A stretch of 10,293 nt of DNA from Alphaproteobacteria bacterium (GTDB lineage Bacteria > Pseudomonadota > Alphaproteobacteria > Sphingomonadales > Sphingomonadaceae), in contig VBAE01000127.1 of NCBI GenBank assembly GCA_005882415.1, forward strand, positions 1-10,293, read 5' to 3'. The first letter of the stretch is position 1. Every line of letters starts with the position of its first letter. The translations under genes were made by a program, and so were the position numbers. Positions 1 to 7,441 of this stretch are shown one piece after another. Under the pieces are notes generated by a model. It ran no database searches. It had not been told where the DNA came from and saw only the letters and a program-made list of their open reading frames with translations.

Positions 1-1
1 C

Positions 2-3000
2 GGCACGGCGCTCTCGGCCGGAGAGACAGCGGCCGAGGCCTGGGTCAACGCCGCCCAGATCGGCTATCAGAACGACAGCGAAGTCGCCGCGCTCTCCGAT
101 GGCGGCTGGGTCGTCGTCTGGCACGACGACCGCAACGACGGCAATTCCGGCGGTATCTTCGCCCAGCGCTACAATAGCTCCGGCGCCAAGGTGCATCTTG
201 ACGGCAGCGCGCTGACCGGCGGCGCGACCAGCGACGAGGTCCAGGTCAATTTCGCAACCGCCGGCGACCAGCGCCACCCGTCCGTCGTCCAGATCGAGGA
301 CGGCTCGCTGGTCTTCACCTGGACGACCCCGGATGCAGTCGGAAACGGCGTGGTCGCGCGCTTCTTCCACCCCAACGGAACCAGCAGCGGCGAGATCGCG
401 ATCAGCTCGACGGCGACCTTCGACCAGCAGAACACGGCCGACGGCATCGATTCCGGCAACACCATCGCCGCGCTCGCCGACGGCCGCGCGGTGGTGGTCT
501 GGAACTCCTACCAGCAGGACGGCTCCGTCCAGGGCATTTACGGCCAGATACTGAACGCCGACGGGACCCTCTCCGGCTCCGAATTCCGGGTCAACAGCTA
601 CAGCTTCGACCAGCAGCAGGAGCCGCAGGTGGAAGCGCTGCCGGACGGCGGCTTCATGGTGGTGTGGACGTCCCAATATCAGGACGGCTCGGAATGGGGC
701 GTCTACGGCCAACGCTACGATTCCACCGGCGACGAGGTCGGAACGGAATTCCGTGTGAACCGCGCCACCGGCGGCGACCAGAGCTCGCCCGCGATCGCGG
801 TGCAGCCGAACGGCACCGGCATCATCGTCGCTTATGAGGGGCAGGACGGCAGCGGCTACGGAGTCTATGACGTCCGCCTGCCGCTCCCCGACGCGAACCT
901 CCCCCAGGCGGTCGAGCGCGCCGGCCTCGAGCAGCAGGTCAACCTCTTCACCACCGGCGACCAATATGGCGCTCAGGTCGCGAAGCTGAGCGACGGCACT
1001 TATGTCGTCGTCTGGCAGTCGGCCGGTCAGGACGGGTCGAGCTGGGGCGTCTACGCCCGCCATTTCGACGCGGACGGCGATCCCTTGCTGTGGAACGACG
1101 GCAATGGCGGCACCGTCGCCGAGCTCCGGATCAACCTCACCACCTCGTCGGACCAGTCCGTGCCGCACATAGCCGCGCTCCCCGACGATGGCGTTGCGGG
1201 CAACGGCCTCGCCGACGGCGGCTTCGTCGTCACCTGGGAGAGCCAGACGGGCACCGGCACCGGCTACGACATCATGGCCCGCCGCTTCGCCGCCGACGGC
1301 ACCGACGTTCCGCTGAAGGATTCAGCCGGCAACCCGACGACCGAGCTTACAATCAGCCAGGGCTCGGGCGGCAACGACCATAATGGCCGGGTCGCGGTCG
1401 CCGCGGACGGAAGCTTCACGGTGATCTTCCAGTCCGACCGCGACGGCTCGTCCTGGAGCATCGCCTCCCACCATGTCGACACGACCGGCAAGCTCGCCCC
1501 GGGCGCCGACAACATCGTCAACCAGAACACCGACGGAGAGCAGCGCGATGCCGAGATCGTCGCCCTGGCCGACGGCAGCTTCGTCGCGGTCTGGCACAGC
1601 TACGGCCATGACGGCTCGAGCTGGGGCGTCTACGGCCGAGCGCTCGATTCCTCGGGCGCCGCGGTGGGTCCGGAATTCCTGATCGACACCTATACCGACG
1701 GCGAGCAGACCTGGCCCGGAATCGCGGCGCTGACCGGCGGCGGTTTCGTCGTCGTCTGGAACAGCGCGACCGGGTTCGACGACGACACCAGCGGCTACGG
1801 AATCGCCGGCCAGCTCTACGACAGCGCCGGCCATGCCGTCGGCTCGGAATTCCTGATCAACGGCATCGGCCGCGACAACCAAGTCACTCCGCAGGTCCTC
1901 GCCACCCAGGACGGCGGCTTCATCGTCGCCTGGAACAGCGACAATGCCGACGGCAACGGCGTCGGCGTCTCAGGTCGCCGCTTCGACGCCCAGGGCCACG
2001 CCACCGAACCGTTCGGCAACGACTTCCAGATCAACACTTATTCCGCAGGCTATCAGGGCGACGTCGCCCTTGCCTTGCTCGACCGCGGCTTCGTCGCCGT
2101 GTGGGCCAGCCAGGGCCAGGACGGCAGCGGCTACAGCGTCCAGATGCAGCGCTTCGAAGGCGCCGGCCTCGAGCCGCCGCCCTACATCGTCGACCAGGTC
2201 CATGGCGGCGACAGCGCCACCGATCATATTTATTCGACCATCCAGGCCGCGATCGACGACGCTCCCCAGGGCCAGACGATCCTCCTAAAGGGCGGCACCT
2301 ACAATGAGAGCGTTGTCGTCAGTCAGGACGACCTCCGGATCATCAACGAGCCCGGCGCGGTGGTCACCGTCAACGGCACCACCGGGCCGGCCTTCACCGT
2401 TCCCGATGCCGTGAACGTGACCTTCCGCGGCGACCTGGCCGAGAATTTCAACCTCGCCTCGGCCGGCCACGACGTGATCGTCTTCCTCGGCCACAATGGC
2501 GGCAGCCACGTGGATTCGATCACCGTCGCCGCTTCCGACGCACACAGCGCGCTCGCCTTCGCGGCCGGCCAGAACGGCATCCTCGTCGAAAACAGCGTCT
2601 TCTCGGGCTCGGGCAGCGGCACCGCCCTCGTCGAGGTGCTCGGCACGACGAGCGGCGGCGATGCTTCGACCAACGTCACCGTCACCGGCAACAGCTTCAG
2701 CTCCAACGGCGGGCCCGGAGTCTATTCCGAGGCGACGGGCGGCGAGATCAGCCAGAACGTCTTCGCCGGCACCACCACGCCCGCCACGGCGGCGCTGTGG
2801 ATCCTCGGCGCGGGCGCGGACATCAACACCAACAGCTTCTCGGCGCTAAACGGCCCGCATTTCCGCGACGGCGCCAATGCTTATACCGAAACCACGGTGA
2901 TCGCGCAGAACAGCTTCCCCAACGGCTGGGCACGGATCTCGGGCGGCAACATCATCTACGCCTCCCTGCCGCAGGCGGTGGGCGCCACCGTGGCGAACGA

Positions 3001-6000
3001 CAGCCTGATCGTCTCCGGCGGCAATTGGGGCGGCGCTCCCGTCACCGTCAACGCCGACAATCTGAACGTCTCCGCCCCCGGCGGCACCACGCCCGCCACG
3101 GGCATCAACGTCCAGCTCGGCGCGGGCGTCGCCCAGATCACCCTCGCCGACGCGGCCCCGATCGCGGTCACCGGCAACGCCCTCGCCAACGTCATCACCG
3201 GCAATAGCGGCAACAACGTGCTGTCCGGCGGCGATGGGGCGGACGTCATCGACGGGGGCGCCGGCAACGATACTTTGAGCGGCAATGACGGCAGCGACAG
3301 CCTGACCGGCGGCTCGGGCAACGACATCGTCAACGGCGGCCTCGGCGACGATTCGATCAGCGTCGACGTCAACACTTCCGGCCTCGACAGCATCGACGGC
3401 GGCGGCGGTAACGATGCTCTCTCCATCGCGACGTGGGAGCACACAGCGAACGACGACTTCACTCTCGCAGCTAATGGCGCAGCGGCGGAGCTTTCCAACG
3501 GCGGCTTCGTCCGGGTTTCCTCAGCCGCGGTCGAGACGCTGACCGTGAACCTCGTCAACAGCGCCGATCTTACCGTCCAGGGCGCGCCCACTGGCGTGAC
3601 CCTGGTGGTCGCCAATGGTGACGCCGGCGTCAACGAAGTGAACAGCGCCGCGGCCGGAGTCGACGTCACCTTCACCGGCGCCCAGGGCAACGATGTCTTC
3701 ACCGGCGGCGGGAGCGGCGTCGACACCATCCGCTACGTCAACGACGCAGCGACCTCGGTGCTGGTCAACCTCGGCTCGAGCGACCTGGTCGTCGGCCCGG
3801 CCACCGTCGCGGCCGGCACTGCACGCGACGAATATGGCCACACCGACACCGTCTCCGGAGTCGACCGGGTCGTCACCGGCGCGGGCGCCGACACGGTCCG
3901 CGGCGGAGCGGCCGACGAACGGATCGAGACCGGCTCCGGCAACGACGTGCTCGACGGCGGCGCGGGCAACGACACGCTCGACGGCGGCCTGGGCAATGAC
4001 GCGATGACCGGCGGGGCAGGCAACGACGTCTTCATCGTCGACAACGCCTCCGACACCGTCGCTGAAAACGCGGGGGAAGGCACGGACGAGGTCCGAACCG
4101 CCCTCGCCAGCTACAGCATTGCGGGCGTGGCCAATGTCGAGAACCTCACCGGCACCGCCACTAGCGGCCAGAGCCTCACCGGCAATTCGCTCGCCAATGT
4201 CATCGCCGGAGGCATCGGCGCCGACACGATGACCGGCGGGGCAGGGGACGACACTTACGTCGTCAACAATGCCGCCGATTCCGTTGTGGAAGCGGCCGGC
4301 GGCGGCATCGACCTGGTGCAGAGCTCCGTCACCCACACGCTCGCGGCTGAGGTCGAGAATCTCACTTTGACCGGCACCGTCGGTATCAACGGCACCGGCA
4401 ACGGCCTCGACAATGTCATCACCGGCAACTCCGCGTCCAACGCGCTAAGCGGCGGTGCAGGCAACGACACGCTCGACGGAGGCCTCGGCGCCGATGCGAT
4501 GACCGGCGGCACCGGCAACGACACCTATGTCGTGGACAACGCCTCCGACACGGTCACCGAGGCCGCGAGCGAAGGCACGGACACCGTCCAGTCCTCGATT
4601 ACCTACACCCTCGGCGCCAACGTCGAGAACCTGGTCCTGACCGGCATCGCCGCGATCAACGGCACCGGCAACACGCTCGCCAACACCATCACCGGCAACG
4701 CCGCCGCAAACCTTATCGACGGCGGCACCGGCGCGGACGCGATGATCGGCGGCGGCGGCAACGACTCCTATGTCGTCGACAACGTCGCCGACACCATCAC
4801 CGAAGCGACCGGCGGCGGCACCGACAGCGTGTCCTCCTCCGTCACCTACACCCTCTCCGCCGAGGTCGAGAATCTGACTCTCACCGGCGTTGGCAACATC
4901 AACGGCACCGGCAACACCTCGGTCAACGTGATCACCGGCAATTCCGGCAACAATGTCCTCAATGGCGGGGCAGGGGCCGACACCCTCACCGGCGGCGCGG
5001 GCAACGACACCTATGTCGTGGACAATGCGCTGGATTCGGTGGTCGAGCTCGCCGGCGGCGGCACAGACCTGGTCCAGACCTCGGTCACCTACACGCTCGC
5101 AGCCGAGGTCGAGAACCTCACCTTGACCGGAAGCGCCGCGATCAACGGCACCGGCAACGGCCTCGCCAACACCATCATCGGCAACAGCGGCGCCAACCAG
5201 ATCGACGGCGGCGCGGGCGATGACGTGCTGGACGGCGGCGCGGGGGCGGACAAGCTCACCGGCGGCGCCGGAAACGACAGCTTCACCGTCGACAACGTCG
5301 CCGACACCATCGTCGAGCTCGCCGGCGGCGGCACCGACAGCGTCTCCGCCTCGGTCAGCTACACCCTCTCGGCGGAGGTCGAGAATTTGACCCTCACCGG
5401 AGTGGCCGCGATCAACGGCACCGGCAACGCGTCCGCGAACACGATCACCGGTAACAGCGGCGCCAACATCCTGGACGGCGGAGCAGGCGCCGACACTCTG
5501 GCCGGCGGCGCGGGCGACGACACCTATGTGGTCGACAACGCCCTCGACGTGGTGACCGAGCTCGCCGGCGGCGGCACCGACACCGTGCAATCCTCGGTAA
5601 GCTGGACACTCGGGGCCGAGCTGGAGAATCTCACCCTGACCGGCACCGGCGCGATCAACGGCACCGGCAACGCGCTTGCCAACATCCTCAACGGCAATAG
5701 CGGCGCCAATATCCTCGACGGCGGCGCCGGCGCCGACACGATGGCAGGCGGCGGCGGCAACGATAGCTACGTCGTCGACAATGCCGGGGACGTGGTGACG
5801 GAGCTCGCCGGCGGCGCCACCGACACCGTCTCCGCCTCCGTCAGCTACACGCTCGGCACCGAGGTCGAGAACCTCACCCTCACCGGCAGCGCGGACCTCA
5901 ACGGCACCGGCAACGCCCTCGCCAACACCCTCACCGGCAATAGCGGCAACAACATCCTCGACGGCGGCGCGGGCGCGGACACCATGGCCGGCGGCGCGGG

Positions 6001-7441
6001 CAACGACACCTACCTCGTCGACAACGCCGGCGACATCGTCACCGAGGCGGCGGGCGGCGGCACCGACAATGTCCAGTCCTCGGTCAGCTACACCCTCTCG
6101 GCCGAGGTCGAGAACCTGACCCTCACCGGCGCCGCCGACATAAACGGCACCGGCAACGCTCTCGCCAACAGCATCGCCGGCAATAGCGGCGCCAACATCC
6201 TGGACGGCGGCGCGGGCGCCGACACGCTGGCCGGCGGCGCGGGCAACGACACCTATATCGTCGACAATGCCGGCGACACGGTCACCGAGCTCGCCGGCGG
6301 CGGCACCGACACCGTCCAGTCGTCGGTCACCTATACGCTGGCCGCGGAGGTCGAGAATCTCATCCTCACCGGCACTGCCTCCACCGGGGTCGGCAACGCG
6401 CTCGCCAACACCATCACCGGAAATGCGGCCAACAATCTCCTCTATGGCCTGGGAGGCGCCGACACCCTGATCGGCGGCGGCGGCGACGACACCTACTTCG
6501 TCGACGATGCCGGCGACGTCGTCGTCGAAGCGGCGGGCGGCGGCACCGCGGACTCCGTGCAGAGCTCGGTGAGCTACACGCTCTCCGCGGAGATCGAGCT
6601 TCTCACCCTCAACGGCACCGGCAACATCAACGGCACCGGCAACGGCCTCGACAACATCATCGCCGGCACGATCGGCGACAATATTTTGGACGGAGGCGCG
6701 GGCGCCGATCGCCTCTCCGGCGGCCTCGGCAACGACACCTATATCGTCGACAATGTCGGAGACGTGGTGACGGAGCTCGCCGGAACCGGCACCGACAATG
6801 TCCTGAGCTCGATAACCTACACCCTCGCCTCCGAGGTCGAGAACCTCACCTTGACGGGGACCGGCGCGATCAACGGCACCGGCAACGTCCTCGCCAACGT
6901 CATCACCGGCAACAGCGGCAACAACGTCCTCGACGGCGGTGCGGGCGCCGACAGCCTCGCCGGGGGCCTCGGCAACGACACTTATGTGGTCGACAATGCG
7001 GGCGACGTGGTGACCGAGGCCGCGGGCGGCGGCACCGACACCGTCAACGCCTCGATCAACTACACGCTCACCGCCGAGGTCGAGAACCTCGTCCTGACCG
7101 GCGGCGTCGGGTCGAGCGGCACCGGCAACGCGCTCGCCAACTCGATCACCGGCAACACCGGCAGCAACATCCTCGACGGAGGCGCCGGAGCGGATACGAT
7201 GGCGGGCGGCATCGGCAACGACACCTACATCGTCGACAATGCGGGCGACATCATCGTCGAGCACGCAGGCGGCGGCGTCGACACCGTCCAGGGCTCCGTC
7301 AGCTACACGCTCTCCGCCGAGATCGAAAATCTGACGCTTACCGGCGCCGGCGCGTTGAGCGGGCAACGACACGCTGGTGGGCGGCGGCGGCACCGATGCG
7401 ATGACCGGCGGCGCGGGCAACGACATTTATGTTGTCGATGA
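2..7441 (+). CDS. Giant RTX-type calcium-binding secreted protein, N-terminal piece (5' partial, ends at a frameshift)
   Basis: The frame is open from base 2 to a TGA at 7439-7441, 2479 codons in the window. The GTG at 191 is not the start, because the codons before it encode the same repeat type ('GGWVVVWHDDRNDGNSGG'); the real start lies upstream. Domains by window residue: 1-722 twelve beta-rich DG repeats; 723-1056 right-handed beta-helix; 1057-1120 RTX nonapeptides; 1121-1290 beta-rich spacer; 1291-1338 RTX nonapeptides; 1339 onward 81-residue composite units U1 to U14. The genuine part contains no cysteine, few lysines and many Asp, Asn, Gly and Thr, as is usual for type I secreted RTX proteins that fold on binding extracellular calcium. 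The last 26 or so residues (from 7361) are Arg/His/Cys-rich and out of frame with the repeat, so they are a frameshift tail. Likely role, inferred: cell-surface or released adhesin, matrix or S-layer-like protein; no enzymatic motif was recognised. Confidence 0.9.
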   Translation, partial: GTALSAGETAAEAWVNAAQIGYQNDSEVAALSDGGWVVVWHDDRNDGNSGGIFAQRYNSSGAKVHLDGSALTGGATSDEVQVNFATAGDQRHPSVVQIEDGSLVFTWTTPDAVGNGVVARFFHPNGTSSGEIAISSTATFDQQNTADGIDSGNTIAALADGRAVVVWNSYQQDGSVQGIYGQILNADGTLSGSEFRVNSYSFDQQQEPQVEALPDGGFMVVWTSQYQDGSEWGVYGQRYDSTGDEVGTEFRVNRATGGDQSSPAIAVQPNGTGIIVAYEGQDGSGYGVYDVRLPLPDANLPQAVERAGLEQQVNLFTTGDQYGAQVAKLSDGTYVVVWQSAGQDGSSWGVYARHFDADGDPLLWNDGNGGTVAELRINLTTSSDQSVPHIAALPDDGVAGNGLADGGFVVTWESQTGTGTGYDIMARRFAADGTDVPLKDSAGNPTTELTISQGSGGNDHNGRVAVAADGSFTVIFQSDRDGSSWSIASHHVDTTGKLAPGADNIVNQNTDGEQRDAEIVALADGSFVAVWHSYGHDGSSWGVYGRALDSSGAAVGPEFLIDTYTDGEQTWPGIAALTGGGFVVVWNSATGFDDDTSGYGIAGQLYDSAGHAVGSEFLINGIGRDNQVTPQVLATQDGGFIVAWNSDNADGNGVGVSGRRFDAQGHATEPFGNDFQINTYSAGYQGDVALALLDRGFVAVWASQGQDGSGYSVQMQRFEGAGLEPPPYIVDQVHGGDSATDHIYSTIQAAIDDAPQGQTILLKGGTYNESVVVSQDDLRIINEPGAVVTVNGTTGPAFTVPDAVNVTFRGDLAENFNLASAGHDVIVFLGHNGGSHVDSITVAASDAHSALAFAAGQNGILVENSVFSGSGSGTALVEVLGTTSGGDASTNVTVTGNSFSSNGGPGVYSEATGGEISQNVFAGTTTPATAALWILGAGADINTNSFSALNGPHFRDGANAYTETTVIAQNSFPNGWARISGGNIIYASLPQAVGATVANDSLIVSGGNWGGAPVTVNADNLNVSAPGGTTPATGINVQLGAGVAQITLADAAPIAVTGNALANVITGNSGNNVLSGGDGADVIDGGAGNDTLSGNDGSDSLTGGSGNDIVNGGLGDDSISVDVNTSGLDSIDGGGGNDALSIATWEHTANDDFTLAANGAAAELSNGGFVRVSSAAVETLTVNLVNSADLTVQGAPTGVTLVVANGDAGVNEVNSAAAGVDVTFTGAQGNDVFTGGGSGVDTIRYVNDAATSVLVNLGSSDLVVGPATVAAGTARDEYGHTDTVSGVDRVVTGAGADTVRGGAADERIETGSGNDVLDGGAGNDTLDGGLGNDAMTGGAGNDVFIVDNASDTVAENAGEGTDEVRTALASYSIAGVANVENLTGTATSGQSLTGNSLANVIAGGIGADTMTGGAGDDTYVVNNAADSVVEAAGGGIDLVQSSVTHTLAAEVENLTLTGTVGINGTGNGLDNVITGNSASNALSGGAGNDTLDGGLGADAMTGGTGNDTYVVDNASDTVTEAASEGTDTVQSSITYTLGANVENLVLTGIAAINGTGNTLANTITGNAAANLIDGGTGADAMIGGGGNDSYVVDNVADTITEATGGGTDSVSSSVTYTLSAEVENLTLTGVGNINGTGNTSVNVITGNSGNNVLNGGAGADTLTGGAGNDTYVVDNALDSVVELAGGGTDLVQTSVTYTLAAEVENLTLTGSAAINGTGNGLANTIIGNSGANQIDGGAGDDVLDGGAGADKLTGGAGNDSFTVDNVADTIVELAGGGTDSVSASVSYTLSAEVENLTLTGVAAINGTGNASANTITGNSGANILDGGAGADTLAGGAGDDTYVVDNALDVVTELAGGGTDTVQSSVSWTLGAELENLTLTGTGAINGTGNALANILNGNSGANILDGGAGADTMAGGGGNDSYVVDNAGDVVTELAGGATDTVSASVSYTLGTEVENLTLTGSADLNGTGNALANTLTGNSGNNILDGGAGADTMAGGAGNDTYLVDNAGDIVTEAAGGGTDNVQSSVSYTLSAEVENLTLTGAADINGTGNALANSIAGNSGANILDGGAGADTLAGGAGNDTYIVDNAGDTVTELAGGGTDTVQSSVTYTLAAEVENLILTGTASTGVGNALANTITGNAANNLLYGLGGADTLIGGGGDDTYFVDDAGDVVVEAAGGGTADSVQSSVSYTLSAEIELLTLNGTGNINGTGNGLDNIIAGTIGDNILDGGAGADRLSGGLGNDTYIVDNVGDVVTELAGTGTDNVLSSITYTLASEVENLTLTGTGAINGTGNVLANVITGNSGNNVLDGGAGADSLAGGLGNDTYVVDNAGDVVTEAAGGGTDTVNASINYTLTAEVENLVLTGGVGSSGTGNALANSITGNTGSNILDGGAGADTMAGGIGNDTYIVDNAGDIIVEHAGGGVDTVQGSVSYTLSAEIENLTLTGAGALSGQRHAGGRRRHRCDDRRRGQRHLCCR
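35..2167 (+). repeat. Twelve degenerate 'DG-VVVW-QDGS-GVYG' protein repeats, propeller-like
   Basis: Twelve copies are readable in frame 2. Each begins with a strand such as 'EFRVN' (at 581, 746, 1673, 1847 and 2021 in five copies), then a 'gDQ' turn, 'P.vaaL.DGgfVVvW', 'QDGSsWGVYGqrfD' and a short G-rich turn. Spacing is usually about 54-62 residues (for example 174 bases between copies 10, 11 and 12) and is longer where loops are inserted, as in the seventh copy, which begins near 1120. Copies 5 and 8 replace the Trp of the VVVW strand (IIVAY, TVIFQ). The pattern of four short strands with a conserved Trp and DG turns suggests beta-propeller blades; that is inference. Similar repeats are known at the N-terminal side of large proteobacterial RTX proteins. 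The series is cut by the window start, so more copies may lie upstream. Confidence 0.75.
2168..3169 (+). other. Right-handed beta-helix (pectin-lyase-like) domain within the RTX protein
   Basis: After a proline-containing linker (LEPPPYIVDQ) comes 'YSTIQAAIDDAPQGQTILL' and 'KGGTYNESVVV', the typical first coil of parallel beta-helix proteins ('tIq.Ai..a..GdtI.v..GtY.E'). Further coils follow, with stacked Asn/Ser turns: 'NGILVENSVFSGSGSG', 'NVTVTGNSFSSNGGPGVYS', 'GGEISQNVFAG' and 'GADINTNSFSALNGPHF'. About 334 residues in length, it suits a helix of roughly 10-13 coils. No pectinesterase (DFIFG) or pectate-lyase catalytic motif was found, so carbohydrate binding or a structural role is more likely than catalysis. 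The end is set where the first 'GNALANVITGNSGNNVLSGG' RTX sequence begins. Confidence 0.75.
3170..3361 (+). repeat. First RTX nonapeptide block
   Basis: The block encodes 'TGNALANVITGNSGNN' followed by consecutive GGxGxDxxx nonapeptides: GGDGADVID, GGAGNDTLS, GNDGSDSLT, GGSGNDIVN and GGLGDDSIS. One copy (GNDGSDSLT) lacks the first GG. Such nonapeptides form parallel beta-rolls that bind calcium in the turns. Confidence 0.9.
3362..3871 (+). other. Beta-rich spacer between RTX blocks
   Basis: These 170 residues break the array. They contain one isolated nonapeptide (GGGGNDALS near 3399), then a Thr/Val/Ala-rich stretch with no internal repeat ('ANDDFTLAANGAAAEL', 'VETLTVNLVNSADLTVQG'). The last part, 'VDTIRYVNDAATSVLVNLG' and 'DTVSGVDRV', resembles the common module before RTX runs ('DtlsY..a...V.v.L...' then a 'D.l.gIE.v.G' strand). 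Around 3420-3490 codon choice is less biased than in the flanks (cac aca, act ctc gca gct). Function unknown; probably a beta-sandwich-like spacer or capping element. Confidence 0.6.
3872..4015 (+). repeat. Second RTX nonapeptide block
   Basis: It reads 'VTGAGADTVRGGAADERI', then 'ETGSGNDVLD', GGAGNDTLD, GGLGNDAMT and GG, leading directly into the composite-unit array. The first two copies are degenerate (GGAADERIE has Ala instead of Gly and lacks the usual Gly-Asn/Ala-Asp order), as often seen at the edge of a beta-roll. Confidence 0.85.
7352..7370 (+). other. Frame junction 1 inside unit U14 (inferred loss of about 68 bases)
   Basis: Frame 2 encodes 'NLTLTGAGALSG' up to about 7361 and frame 3 encodes GNDTLVGGGG from 7362. 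In intact units about 22 residues lie between these points (TGNxLxNxITGNSxxN.L.GGA). U14 measures 202 bases; adding 68 gives 270, exactly the 90-residue unit length. The joined ends share only two or three bases (GG or CGG). Confidence 0.75.

Noticed and set aside
191..193. GTG as the start of the large gene
   Set aside because: The frame is open to base 2 and the preceding 63 codons encode a further copy of the same repeat; there is no ribosome binding site before 191.
2168..3169. Pectin methylesterase or pectate lyase activity
   Set aside because: The fold signature is present (tIQAAIDDAP, GGTYNES) but no catalytic motif of either family was seen, so only a beta-helix is claimed.
4445..7426. 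993-codon minus-strand ORF as a real gene
   Set aside because: It is the mirror of the repeat array, kept open by GC-rich codons and a period divisible by three; its translation is a low-complexity Val/Ala/Gly/Asp repeat.
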